Shown piece after piece: positions 20,152-31,798 of a DNA stretch of 64,000 nucleotides. The stretch spans positions 4,492,001-4,556,000 of the forward strand of contig CM060833.1 in assembly GCA_030762175.1 (NCBI GenBank), in the 5' to 3' direction. The position numbers and the translations under genes were made by a program. A model generated the notes under the pieces. It was not told the DNA's origin. It saw only the letters and a program-made list of their open reading frames with translations, and made no database searches. The stretch is from Metallyticus violacea (Eukaryota > Arthropoda > Insecta > Mantodea > Metallyticidae). Position 1 is the first letter of the stretch, and every line of letters starts with the position of its first letter.

Positions 20152-20153
20152 TA

Positions 20154-21409
20154 CGAGGGGAGGCCCATAAGTTTCCGGCCTCGCCGATAAAGATTATCGC
20201 CTTCACTGTTATGTAAATAATTGCAGTTGTACTTCCGCCCCTTGTTCAGATATAGTTGCATAAAGAAGGGTATGTGTAGAAGATTGTGACATGTTCAAAA
20301 TGGAGTTTCGACCTGTTATTAAGTTCTTCACAAAAGAAGAACTTACTCCAAATAAAATTAATCACCGATTGGACGGTGTATGTGGGGAAGCACCACCCTC
20401 ATATTCTACAGTAAAAGAATGGGCCAAACTTTTTCGAATGGGTCAAGAAAGCATTGAAGACGAAGAGGGTGCAGGTCGGCCCTTGGAGGTGCTCACTCCT
20501 GAAAACATCGCCCGCTCTTGTGGAAGGAGAAAGTATGGAAGACCGGCGGCTCAAAGTTACAGAAATAGCAGCAAGGTTGGGCCTTTCTAAAACAACAGTC
20601 CTTCGAATTATTCATGAACATTTAAATATGAATAAGGTTAGTGCAAGATGGGTGCTTAAGACTTCTTTCCTCAGTCCAAAAGTAGGATAGAGTAATCTGT
20701 TGTCAGGAATTTTGGAAGCTCTAACGTGTCTACGAGAGAGAAGTTCTGCAAACCATTGTTACAGGAGATGAAACTATGGTCCTCTACTATGATCCCTTAT
20801 CCAAAAGAGAATCGGTGCAGTGGCAAGCGTAAACCTGACGAAGCTCCGCCTCTAAGGTCACTCAGTCAACCAATTTAGGACAATTGGCCACATTTTTTGG
20901 GACTGTGAAGGAATACTCTTCATTGACTTAAAGGAGAGGAACACCACAGTAAATGGGGAGTACTATGCTGGCCTACTGTACAGACTACGTGCTTCCATCA
21001 AAGAGAAAAGGCGAGGAAATCTGAGTGGTGGTGTGTGCCTTTTTCGCGACAACGTGCTTGTACACACAGCTCTTGTTGCAAAGGAAGCTGTGAGGAAATG
21101 TGGCTTCAAGGAGATCGACCATCCACCCTACAGCCTAGATCTAGCTCCCAGTGACTATTTCCTGTTCTCAAAACTGAAGAAGAACCTTCAATGAAGGAAA
21201 TTTAAGTATGACGAAGAAGTTATGGATGCTGTTTATGCCCATTTTGCAGACAAGATTTCTTATTATTTAGGGTAGGGATTGAAATGTTAATTCAAAGATG
21301 TGAGAATTTTATTGCAATAAATGGTAACTATATTGAAAAGTGAAATATAGTTTTTGTCTTTATCATACCTAGAAAATGGTTGTGCCGGAAACATGTGGAT
21401 CTAATCCCG
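20154..21409 (+). mobile_element. Mariner-A copy 1, near complete, inactive
   Basis: A 1.26-kb element flanked by TA on both sides. Terminal repeats are CGAGGGGAGGCCCATAAGTT at the left and a diverged inverse at the right (ending CCGGAAACATGTGG...CCCG). The transposase starts at 20291: MFKMEFRPVIKFFTKEEL, then SYSTVKEWAKLFRMGQES, then a frameshift to RRLKVTEIAARLGLSKTTV. The catalytic region has TGDETMV (first Asp), RDNVLVHTALVA (the usual HDNAPVH; Asp kept) and LAPSDYFLFSKLKKN (third Asp kept). Frameshifts and stops make it inactive. Confidence 0.93.
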
Positions 21410-21453
21410 TATATTTTTTGCGGCCGTCAAGGCCAAAGAACTTGTACGCTATA

Positions 21454-22676
21454 CCGGGTGAATCACCCACAACTTGCACCGCAAATATTGCTGAAATAGG
21501 AGGTGGTATTAATGTGCTGCTTTCACAGAATTGAAGATTAGACAAGGGCTCATAATTACAGCCCATACACTGATATTAATACTTATTTGAATGTGCATTT
21601 TTTGAATAAAGTTTAATTTTTTCAAATAGAACAACATCTAATGACACCCAGAAAATAAACCTATAGGATTTTAGAATGTCAATAGAGTTTTTCGCAGGAT
21701 TTTAACGCAAACAGTTTACGAGCAATAGTAATATGAATATTTTAAGTATCTACTGTTGTCTGCCCCATTTAATTGTTTAGTTACTTGATTACCATGTTCG
21801 TATGTTTACTTTTCTTATTTAGTGTGTATGTGTGTTACATTTCCTCTCTGAATTTCCTTATGTTTTTTACTGTACTCTCTTAAGAAATACGAAACCTGGT
21901 CTTCATACGTTGTGTTCGAAATGATGACACCAGCTAAAATACAAGTTTCCAGTCTGTCACGTAAAGATGCTGCACATGTTGTAGTATTTCAGCAGATGTT
22001 TCAGAACAAACAGGGGTAACATGTCGTTTCATATCTTCTGGTGTAGTCCGTATGACCTTGTAGACAGTGTCTTTTAGCTTTCCCCACTGAGAAAGGGGTC
22101 AAATCTGGTGAACGGAACAGGACTACGTACAGCTTTCCTTCGTCCAATCCAATGATTTTGAAACAAACAGTGAAGACAAGCCTGTTGGGATATCTATCGG
22201 CATACACATTACAAGAAAGAACATCCTCCATGTCGACTTTTTCAGCATTAGTAAATGCCATTTTCTATCGTGTGCAAGAACCTTCATAAAGTACAGGCAA
22301 GGAAGTCCCTGTAAGTCAGTATAATGGAAACAAACATAGGAACATCGTAGTCTAGTAACTAGGCAGTCAAATGGGGCAGACAACTGTAGATATTTAAAAT
22401 GTTCATATTACTATAGCTCGTAAACTACTTGCATTAGAATCATAGGTGGGGGGGGGGGGGAAGTGACGTTTTAATTTCCTCTAGTTTAATTTTCTTGATG
22501 TCATTGGGCATTGTTCAATTTGAATAAATGTAACTTTATTCCAGCAATACACATTCTAATAAGTATTAGTGCATGGGTTGAAAATATGTGCCTCTTTCTA
22601 GGCAGTGATGGCAGTAAATCAATAGTACCTCCAATTTCAGAAATATTTGCGGCGCAAGTTTAAATAATTCACCCGG
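21454..22676 (-). mobile_element. DUF4817-type transposon with ~330-bp terminal inverted repeats
   Basis: The ends TACCGGGTGAATCACCCACA and, inverted, TACCGGGTGAATTATTTAAA are flanked by TA. Similarity between the ends continues inward for roughly 330 bp, through GCAAATATTGCTGAAAT, TTTACGAGCAATAGTAATAT and CTGTTGTCTGCCCCATT. The minus-strand ORF (22001-22261) starts MAFTNAEKVDM and reads VYADRYPNR, the DUF4817 helix-turn-helix of arthropod mariner-like transposases. It then passes directly to RSPDLTPF and a K-x-K-x-x-V-Y-like C-terminal segment. Most of the catalytic domain is deleted, so this is a non-autonomous derivative. Confidence 0.82.
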
Positions 22677-23325
22677 TAAATTGCTCATGTGTTCGCCTCA
22701 AATTTTTGACTGATAAGAACATTTTAGTTATCAAAGTGAACCGAACCTTGTCTTGCCTACGAACCATGGAGGGGAAGACGAAGTTTCTGGACAATGTTCA
22801 TTCCTAAACGAAGGCTAGGTCACCCCTACAATTCATCAAAAAGGGACAAACGGTCAAGAAGGAGGCTTATTTTGGATAGTGAAACCATTAGCAACAAACC
22901 TGCTCAGTTAAAGACAATGTACATGTGTTTCAGAATGAGAAACGAGGCGGTCATCGAAACGAAAGGCAGCCAAATTGAAGTGGAGGATGTCTACAGTAAC
23001 AGAGCAAAGTTATTTAATATTCGCTCTAATAAAAGAGTTTACCGACACCACGTAAGTTAAACTGTTCATTCTGCACAGTTACATTTGAAAACATGCACTA
23101 CCTTGGCAAGAGACAACAAACGGTAGTGTGACAGTTTTAGATGACGGGTGATATTCACATAGAATGCGGATAAATGTTCGTTTTACATTTCTATTGCCTA
23201 ATTGTTCATCTAGTGTGAATATTATTTCTATTTATATACGTAAATTTGAGATGAGGAATAGCAAATAATCCTACTTAAAAGGAATGAGGCATGCCACAGA
23301 GTAAAACAGCACCACGTTTGGTTTG
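22677..23325. other. Unassigned stretch
   Basis: An 88-codon plus-strand frame at 22794-23060 is basic and shows no recognised motif. No repeat partner was found in the window. Confidence 0.5.
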
Positions 23326-23540
23326 ATTCGGATTATTTACGGACGCTCTGTAACATCTCAGGTCATCAGCGTCCCATTCAACACAGGGCATGAAACGACC
23401 GATTAATTTTGCACAGAGACCTCGTCTTTCAGGCTTGAGGTTCTTTTTCGTGCTGTAAATATACGACCCACAGCTTTATTCCCTTCCGAAGGAAGCCATA
23501 ATTAGGATTTTTACTCAAAAAAAAAAAAAACTCCATCTTG
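23326..23540 (-). mobile_element. SINE-A, head-truncated
   Basis: Minus-strand SINE-A from a GATTATTTACGGACGCTCTG tail through the CTTCCGAAGGAAGCC block. It ends at a run of about 14 A residues near 23517, where the tRNA-like head should begin. The A run replaces or interrupts the head. Confidence 0.88.
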
Positions 23541-23639
23541 TTGAATGAAGAATAACACACTTCCTGCGGGAAATATACAACAACGTCGAAATGTGTGTGT
23601 GTTCTCTTATTAGCGACGATACACAGATTGTTTACGTCA

Positions 23640-23800
23640 TGAATTAAAATGAATTAATGATAGTGCGTCCTTAAACCTACCTGGCATTCACCTTGTCCGG
23701 GTAACTGCGATAAAAGCTTACACAGACAGCTTGACCTGACCGGGATCGAAACAATAACCCTCGGATTCGTTATGACTAGACCACGTAGGCGGCCTGTCAC
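23640..23800 (-). mobile_element. SINE-C copy
   Basis: In reverse complement: GGCCGCCTACGTGGTCTAGT (A-box-like), GTTTCGATCCC (B box), then GGTCAGGTCAAGCTGTC and GGACAAGGTGAATGCCAGG. It ends with ATTAATTCATTTTAATTCATG-like tail text. This is the best-preserved head of the SINE-C family here. Confidence 0.7.
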
Positions 23801-25036
23801 TAATGCGGAATGTGAGGTGAAATGCAACCCGCGCGATACGTTCTCAGAACGTTTAGCGCGGCCTGGCCGTTCTCTCTATTTGCCTGTTTAAAAAAAAAGG
23901 GGGGGGGGGGTAAAGGGGGTATTTAGATGAAGCACATGCTTTAGTAATATAAACACATGTTTATGCTTTGATAGACTTCTTGGAAAGACAGTTGTGCAAG
24001 CACAGAAAATCTGGAAAACACCTTTAGAGATGGTGAGCGTTCCGCTTAAACAGACCCATAAAACGAGATAAAGCGGCTGGTTCCGTTTGCAGTGAGAAAG
24101 GTTTATCTCAGGGCCAGATAGAGAGATGTGGAATAGCGGTATGTGGGGCGTTATCGCGGCCTTGTTATAGGGCTTCTTTGGGATTTTATATCGGCATATT
24201 GCGCCGCAGTCCCTCGTCCAAGATAACTTTGCTTAGCATTATTATAAAGAGATAACATACACGAAATGGTTTTCCAATATCCACACACACGCGCGCGAGG
24301 AAGAAAAATTCTGCACCTATATCGGGCGCGTTTGTAGTTAAATGGGAGTTTCTAGAAATCTAATGGGGTACAAAGCCTAGTCGAGATAACGCTACAACCC
24401 CTAAGGGTTATTGGTAAGCACATATGCAGAATTATGTTTTATTCATACGTGGCTTTCGACGATGTAAAATCAGAGGGGAAGAAAGCGAGAAAAAGTCGGG
24501 AAAGGACGAAGGTGAATAAATTAAATATAAAAATAAGAAAACAACAAAACAACGGGAAATAAAAATTATGTCTTTTTATGCAATCCTAGCATTAAAAGAC
24601 GCCTCTAATTACGGTATAAATCGTGCACCATTAGCCAGCCGGAAACGGTTACCTAGCAACTAGCATTCCATGAAGCCATCACCGCCTTCATAATATAATT
24701 TCAAACAAAGTGCCCGTAAGAAAAAACTAAAATGTCGCCCTAACAAGCTTACCAATATTCAAATAAATGTTTTGAAACGACAACAATGTAAGCTATTAAT
24801 CATCATAAATTATCTGCCATTATCTTGGAAACATTTAAAATGCATTTAATTAATTAAACACATTACAATTTCTTTTATTTCATTTCTAAACCATTTCTAT
24901 TACACTAACAGAAACTTTTCTTTTTACATGACAGTTACGTTGTGGTAAATATTAAAAAGACAATCAGTTACATTTAACAAATTTTACATCTGAGCCTATA
25001 CCTACATTTACTGCATTAACATTTCGCCTTCCTACA

Positions 25037-25099
<63 letters not shown>

Positions 25100-26825
25100 T
25101 CTATAATTCAATTGATTTCTCTATGTAAGAATCAGCAAATGACTTATCTCTTAACTTCAGTAATACTGGCCCCAGTGTTAGCCGTACCCACCTAAATCAG
25201 TGCCCTTTGTAATTTGACGTATTTAGCTGTTCCAAAAAAACTCAGTAACCTTCATAGGAAACTTTCCAAAACTATTAATACCAACAACAGGTTGACAACT
25301 ACACCTGCCACCTATAGAACACAAAAAGTTATATTTGATTTTCACAATTTTTGACTTAAAGTCACATTTCTCAAACAGCTCCACAGAATTCATCAGGTGC
25401 AATAATACAATGGCTTATACTTTTTCGTGTCTCGAATATCAACTCCCAAAATATGACCTTGAACCTCAACATCGCCAACACACAAATCGGGTAGTTCGTG
25501 GCGCCTACAAGCCCCAAAAATTCCAAAAGAACAAACGACCTTCATTAGTAAACACTTATCATCATTTGTTTCTATCATAAATAATAGGTTTCGGATCTAG
25601 AGAGACATTTGACGTTTTCGCCTTATATCCAACTAAACACTTCTTGAAAAATGATGAAACGTCATATTTACTTCCACTTTCACCATGCATTTAACTTTCG
25701 AACCACATCTTTGACTGGATAAAATTAAGCAAATCTAAGAATCTAAATTTTAAATTACTTATCATATTAAAAATCAATAAACGTTCTATTTTATGTTTAC
25801 CAGTTCTGAAAAAAATACGCCAAAAAGATATTTTTCATTAGTTGCACCAACATTTTTTTTTTCTTCGTTTTCTCCATGTACAGAACTTGTCATATTCCTT
25901 TTTATATTTACTTTTTGATTTTTGAGGAATGAAAAAACCCTCAGTTTTTTATAATTTTTTCTACAATAATAGCCATATTTTCAATATCAAACATTGCGGA
26001 ATTAGCATCCGTTTCCATCTAAATTCTTCAATAAAAAACAAAATAACATCATCATAGAAACGAGTACTAAGAAACCATGCAATATAATATGTCATAACTA
26101 TTACGTCATAATATCACAACTTGCAAAAATCTTTTTAAAAATATTTCAATGCTATAATTACATTATGCAACAGGTGTATAATTTTCATTCTGAACACATG
26201 AAAATGAGCGCTTGAGAGGACGTGAACACGATAAAAATTCACTAGTATGTTAAATATATAGCAGTTACCTAAATAACTTAATGTATTTTCTACTATTTCG
26301 CAGTAAAACGTGTTAGTGAGATAAAGTAAATTTTTAATGAATGAAAAATATACATTAAAAAAAGGGCAGAGGAAAGAATCAAAGAGGGTCTTAAAGAAAA
26401 TAGATAACAGAGAAAGGTACATATAATTGATAAGAAAATGAAGGAATCGGGATACAGCTCAGAGAGAAGGCTAACAAGTGAACGCTCTTCGTAAGCACAT
26501 CTATCATCTCCATGGGAACAGAGAAATATTAAGACGGATGTACCCACTTTCTAAACAATCGGGGTCCGGTTTCGTGAGGCTTTTGTTTTTATTTCCAGAC
26601 TCTACTTTGTTTCTAGATATTATGCGGAAAACAGCCTCGTCTTTGCTTATTATCCGACAAACGCGTCTGTCAGTGTTTTAGAAAGAACCATATGGTTAAC
26701 TTGAGGGATGCGATTTTTCATAATGTTACAAATTGCTTACCGCGGGGTAATACATTCTTTACAAGAAAGTTCTTACTTCTGCAGAAACTAAAAAGCAAAT
26801 AGCTTACACATTAGTAAAATATAAG
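23801..26825. other. Long unassigned AT-rich stretch
   Basis: No gene or named transposon is recognised across 3 kb. A G run lies at 23899-23910 and (ATT)n spans 25037-25100. A patch at 24100-24330 is richer in CpG, with a CACACACGCGCGCG run at about 24284. This may be ordinary single-copy intergenic or intronic DNA. Confidence 0.6.
25037..25100. repeat. (ATT)n microsatellite
   Basis: About 21 ATT units in a clean run. Confidence 0.98.
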
Positions 26826-27113
26826 TTATTTATCATATAGTTTCATATATATTTGAAATGGACAGGAAACCATCTCAATACCGCAGGTGTAAATTGTCAT
26901 GAAACACGTTAAATCTGGTGAGCGAGAGGGCCATACATCTTCAAACATTTCCTTAATTTTACCCATAGAATCCACTGCTACATGAAAAATAGCAGAATCT
27001 TGTTGAAACAGCCCTTCTTCCGTCAGCACAGGGTGGCCATCAATAAGCACCAGACCACCCCCCCCCCCAAGTAAAATGGCATAAGTATTCACATTTTCCC
27101 TTCTCCAGACCAA
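26826..27113 (-). pseudogene. Mariner-like transposase remnant
   Basis: The minus strand is open over 95 codons. It reads LFQQDSAIFHVAVDSMGKIK and then DVWPSRSPDLT, the spacing of the second catalytic Asp (QQDGA-type) and the WPPRSPDLTPxD block in arthropod mariner-like transposases. The text after SPDLT is frameshifted, so the final Asp is not in frame. A C run at 27058-27068 encodes GGGG. Confidence 0.65.
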
Positions 27114-27930
27114 CTTTTAATACAAAAAATGCACAAAAACAGCGATATATAAACAATTAGTTATTAATTGTATCTTACGCAATAAGCACATTTCCTCTCT
27201 ACTGCAGTAGCGGTAGACACGGGTCCTCCGTTAGCGAGGGAGGCTCATGGGCTAGCAAAGATTTACAAGGACTTATATTTGTCTTCCTCCGAGATGGGTT
27301 AGTCTTTCTGCTGCTTATTTCTGCGTTCTCTTGGACCAGCAGGAAGACGGCCCATGATCAGCGCTCGGTATTCTCTCTTTTCTTAGGAACCAGATGTTGA
27401 GGGGTATGGCTAAGGGTTGTTTTCGCACTTTGTTTAGAATTGGATGGTTTCCTCATTGTTTTTCAGTGGCAAATTGACTTTCACCGCGTTAACTGTAAGT
27501 TATAAAAAAACGTTTCTGTTTGGTTGCAATGAATGAAATGGACGTTTTATTAAAGACTCCATTTAACTGTCAAGTTGGAAATAAAACGATTTGGACCTCA
27601 TCAACGGAAAGCTATAAGAACTTACTCAGCAAGACGGCACAAAATTAATAATTTTTTTATGATGTGAAAAAACATCTTTGCTGACAGCGCGAAGTGAATA
27701 AACGCACTTTTGTCTATAGGAACGAGATTAGAAAAGAAATAGAAAGGGCAAATTTCGCTTAAGTATAGGCCGACGAAACGACAGATATTACATGCATGTC
27801 ACAATTTGTTGCGATGTCACGATGGGGCTGCAGTTATGAGAGAATGACGGGGAGAGTGTAAATCTGATAAAATAGACCTTCCCCTGCGCCATTTGGGTTT
27901 CATGTAGTTATACTCCTGGCCCAACGTTCT
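27114..27930 (+). mobile_element. hAT-like (DUF4371-type) repeat, copy 1
   Basis: Paired with 58711-59670. Shared blocks include GTAGCGGTAGACACGGGT, TTTCTGCGTTCTCTTG, AAACGATTTGGACCTCATCA and CAGATATTACATG...TGTCACAATTTGTTG. The coding echo is a degraded A-D-E-x-T-D-I segment running into HDGAAVM, where the family normally has YDGAAVM. This indicates a deletion of the intervening ~150 bp that copy 2 retains. Near its end, CATTTGGGTTTCATGTAGTTAT shows the uninterrupted TA site into which mariner-A inserted in copy 2. Confidence 0.75.
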
Positions 27931-28039
27931 TCAGGAGTCATGAGCCGCCGCTGCATCAGCTGATTAAAAAATGGAGCGAGGTTGTCATTTCGGAATCTCT
28001 CTCCATCTTAAAAAAATCGGAACGATTTTGCGTCTTATG

Positions 28040-28300
28040 CTAATCGGACAACAAACTCATCATTTCCCTGCCATAAAGACACGTTTCTTGTGTACAATAA
28101 CCAGTGTTGCGAGTGTTCATAGAACCATTTGATGGATGTGGGTCTAATAACCCTTCAGTCGCTGATGAAAGAAACCGCTCACAATAATGCACACGTGCTA
28201 CGGGATCACATTGTCGTACACAATGGACACGTGTACACTTGTAAGGTTTTGTGTTTTGGCGATGTTGTTGCTCTATGTGCAGAAGCCATTGAAACCCCAA
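28040..28300 (-). pseudogene. DUF4817/DDE mariner-like transposase fragment
   Basis: The minus strand is open for 86 codons and reads HRQNTKPYKCTRVHCV, then RVHYCERFLSSATEGLLDP, then a compressed NTRNTGYCTQET. This follows the R-V-x-Y-C-x-W-F...W-F-S/H-L-x-G-x-V-N-x-Q-N-x-R-x-W segment around the first catalytic Asp of arthropod transposases. The D-E-A-W-F block itself is missing. Confidence 0.65.
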
Positions 28301-29740
28301 CTTGGGCTAATTTTGCTAGCGAATTTCTTCTAATTTGTTTTAAAATGTGTTTCTTGTTGAATAAGTTTTATCAAATTTATTTATAAATTCTGGAAGGCAA
28401 TTGTCCAGAATACTTTCTATTAAATTTCCCATGAACGCGACGATCTGATTGATATTTAGTGGTTGCTCTAAAGTCCGCTGTCTGGGTGAAGAGGAGAGCA
28501 GCCTTGGCCGAGACGGCAGAGGGTAAGGACATATTCTGGAAACCCGGTACATAATTTGTTAGCAGCCATTAACGAAAGAAAACGCGGTATGCTGAACAAT
28601 GGTGTTTGCCTTCAGTGGACATTGTCGAAGTTGCAAAGAACGCTACAGCCCTCATCTAGCTCTTTTCTCAAAAATTTAACAAAAAAAAAAAAAAATAGCT
28701 TAACGAGGAAGAACATTTAATGACGACAGTGCAGTGAAAGAAGACGATTTAGAATATTAATCAGGCAGAAGTTCAGGTTACAGAAAACGTCTGCACTGTT
28801 ACCAACTGATCAGGAAACAAGAGTCCTCGGTTAGGTCGCTTATTATTTCAATTTATTAAACACGTTGTTTCAAATAACATGACGTGTTTATTTCACTCGC
28901 AAGAGATACCATGAATCATTGCGAAAACAACGTTACTGATGCGCATGCGTGGACAGTAATGGCCCCAAGGTAATTTTACAGAACGCAAAACCACACGCCA
29001 GGCTGAGCAAATAAATTCTATAATTCGTCGAGCGCGCTGCAGCGTGGGGAGGGGTAATTAAAGGTCACGTGACTCCGTGTTTTGTGTCGTGCAATATGAT
29101 AGGGGTTTGCCTGCGTGCACCCGCTACAGATTTATTTATTCGTTCGCCGGTCTGTTACCTGTTTCGACACTAATGAACTAATAAGTGGAGTTCACGAGAT
29201 ATAACGCTTCTTTCCGTCAAACACTGGAATAAACATCGAAATTTAAAGCTAGAGGAGGGGGGAGGGGGTCGAGACAAAAAAAAAAGGTAAACAAAAGACT
29301 GTAAATATGGCTGAACAAAAAGCAAATGCAGGCTGGGAGCATACGGGCAGCAAAAGTCACGGCCTACTAAAGCCATGAGTGCAGACAACATTTTGCTGTT
29401 TCCATGGCTACAACACCAGAAGCTTTGTTCATTCACTTTCGTCGTAATAATAAAAGTATAACACTAAGCAGTAAACACTCGCCGACATTAAAAAAAAATG
29501 GCAATTTTTAAGTTTAAACCTAATTTTCGGTGGAGTTATGAATATGTACCAATGATAAATGTTGTTAATTATTATTTTGGATGCATTAACTAGAGTTTGA
29601 ACCCCTTTTTATCTCATTATAGACTAACAACGCGTTTTATCCCACTTGAGGGTGTTACCGCGCTGAACAAGAGCCTTTTATTGCTTTATTGCGTACCTTC
29701 CTTTTGAAAACTGGCGCTCTTTCTGTTTGGAACGAACGAC
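28301..29740. other. Unassigned stretch with promoter-like patch
   Basis: No coding element is recognised. A CpG-containing patch at 28930-29130 is listed separately. A/G-rich sequence with an A run occurs at about 29260-29285. Confidence 0.5.
28935..29080. promoter_or_regulatory. Candidate promoter: NRF1-like and E-box motifs
   Basis: TGCGCATGCGT at 28940-28950 matches the NRF1/Ewg palindrome core. GTCACGTGAC at 29064-29073 is a perfect 10-bp palindrome with a CACGTG E-box. CpGs are denser here than in most of the window (GTCGAGCGCGCTGCAGCGTG at about 29027-29046). This could be a housekeeping-type promoter, but no adjacent exon was identified. Confidence 0.3.
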
Positions 29741-29749
29741 GATGGTTAG

Positions 29750-30595
29750 TTTCTCATTTTATCACTAAGTTCTGTTGAAATCATGCCTTTGGGTACTAAA
29801 GACGTTGCCCTGATGGACGCAGTCCCCGTTACGCTGCTACAACCGTCGGCTCGCCTTATGCCGCGGTGCAAGAGGTTGTGAAATGGTTCCGAGAAAATCC
29901 AGAAGACCTGGATCTGGCAGAAAAAGGAAGACAACGTCCTAAGATGATCTCCCAGGTTCTAAGAAACATGTGCGAGATGTTAATGTGAGCGAGAGGCCTT
30001 GAAGAACAAAATCTTCGGTCTGATACGTCACCAGTTGTAGCCAGAGAGCGCAGAGTCGCTCGTCACCCCGCCCAATGGAGCTCTGTGTTGTTCTCTGATG
30101 AATCTCTCCCTGAAATCTCCAAATGGAGACGACCTGGAGAGCTGTACGCAGAGTGCACATTCTCTGAAAGAACACATTCGGCGGAGGTTCCGAGATAGTG
30201 TGGGGTATCTCTATGGAGGCCCGAACCGCTTTACTCTTCATCGAGAACAGTCGCCTCAACGCTCACCGAACACACGTGCCCTGTGCTCCATTTGTTGCAG
30301 ATGAATTCATACTCATGCACGACAATGCTCGTCAAAACACAGCGCATATCGTTGTTCGACTCGACTTTCCAGCTCACAGCCCCCTAAACCCCAAAGAACA
30401 TCTCAGAGATAGGTTGGTACAGGCAATGAGATCGTAATACTGTCCCGGACACCATACAGGAACTCCCGGTGACACCTCAAGGGGAAGGAACAGTGTCGAC
30501 CACAGAGACATCAGAAACCTACTCGAAACCATATCCGAGAGAATGACTAGAAAGGGCATACCAGATACTGAGCGTTTGTTTTGTTATTTTTAGGG
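29750..30595 (+). pseudogene. Tc1-like transposase remnant
   Basis: Plus-strand pieces in order: WFRENPEDLDLAEKGRQRP (linker), then RERRVARHPAQWSSVLFSDES with the first catalytic Asp. Next come VWGISMEARTALLFIENSRL and ILMHDNARQNTAHIVV with the second Asp. PAHSPLNPKEHLRDRL follows and keeps the Glu, but lacks about a dozen residues before it and the Asp of SPDLNP. Terminal repeats were not identified. It is a different Tc1 lineage from the 8.7-kb element. Confidence 0.85.
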
Positions 30596-30814
30596 TAACT
30601 TGAGTTGTGTGCATCAATTTCGCTTTCATTTTCAACGTTAGTGAAGTTTAGTGGACAAAATTTCACCATAAAAATTAAGTGAAATAATTGACAAAAAGTG
30701 AAGATATATTTCGTTTATGAAAGTTATGTCTCAAAATTGATAAAACCAACTGCATATTAATGTATTACAAGTTAATTAAAGTGTAATCTTTAAATTGAGG
30801 ATGTTTGCAGCAAT

Positions 30815-30977
30815 ATCATTTTTGAACATGTCACAATCTTCTACACACATCCTTCTTTATGCAACTATATCTGAACAGCTGAACAGTTACAGCTGCAATT
30901 ATTTACTTAACACATAAGGTATGACAGCAGATAAGGCTTTTGTGAAGGCGATAATCGCTTATGGATCTACCTTCGTA
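30815..30977 (-). mobile_element. Mariner-A 5' end fragment
   Basis: On the minus strand this matches the first ~165 bp of mariner-A: a CGAAGGTAGATCCATAAGCG end, TATCGCCTTCACAAAAGCC, TTGCATAAAGAAGG and the start-codon region ATGTTCAAAA. The terminal repeat has lost its GTTTCCGGCC half. Nothing of the transposase beyond the first codons remains. Confidence 0.85.
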
Positions 30978-30987
30978 TTTCTTGGAC

Positions 30988-31100
30988 ATGAAACGGCCTA
31001 CAATTTTGTCTTGGGACCTCTTTTTAGGTATGCAATTCTTTAAAGTGCTGTAAATCTACGAAGCGAAACCCACGCACAATGTCCCTCACGGAAGGCCTGC
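30988..31100 (-). mobile_element. SINE-A fragment
   Basis: A diverged minus-strand SINE-A body (CATGAAACGGCCTACAATTT, AAGTGCTGTAAATCTACGA, GGAAGGCCTGCG-type text) directly follows the mariner-A stub. Head and tail are absent. Confidence 0.65.
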
Positions 31101-31754
31101 GCTAGAGATGTTTATAATGCAATGTGTAATGAGTTTCAAAAAGGCTTGTGGAAAGTAGGCTCACAAGAAATCCCTGCATCACCTTGATAGTTTTTACAGA
31201 TTAGAAAATGAACATTAGCTAGTTACTTTATGGTGTTAACCGATTTATTATCCTGTATTGAAGACGTCAAAAGGGCAAAGACCTTAGCATCATGAAAAAC
31301 AAAACACTAGCGTAAACTCAAGGCCAAGATTGGACTAAATGCGGTGTGAACTTTTTTTTTTTGGAACCGTCTGTTTCTGCAAGCCACGCCGGACAGGAAA
31401 CCTGTTCATAACAAAAGAGTGCTGGAATGCCGTGAGCAGCGCTTCCCACCAGCTTTTTGTGTATCACCTTAGGTTTACTTCCCCATAGTGGCTACAACAC
31501 CCTGACGTGTATAAAAATTCCAGCACACTCTTCAAATTAACAGTATTATCATATAACATAAGAGGAGAAGAAAATGAGATGATACATAGGAGCTGCGTAA
31601 ACTAAGCGAATTCCTCACCGAGTACAAAAACTTTAAAAAAAATGAATAAAACATCCTAATTAATTCGTGGAATGCAATAAGTTATGGCATTAGAGTGTGA
31701 TATTAGGAGAATAAAATTAGAATTCTTGCACTCTATACGTATTAAAAAGAGAAA
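31101..31754. other. Unassigned stretch
   Basis: No recognised element. At 31598-31617 it contains TAAACTAAGCGAATTCCTCA, which is repeated exactly at 53179-53198 on the same strand. Confidence 0.5.
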
Positions 31755-31762
31755 CCACATTT

Positions 31763-31798
<36 letters not shown>

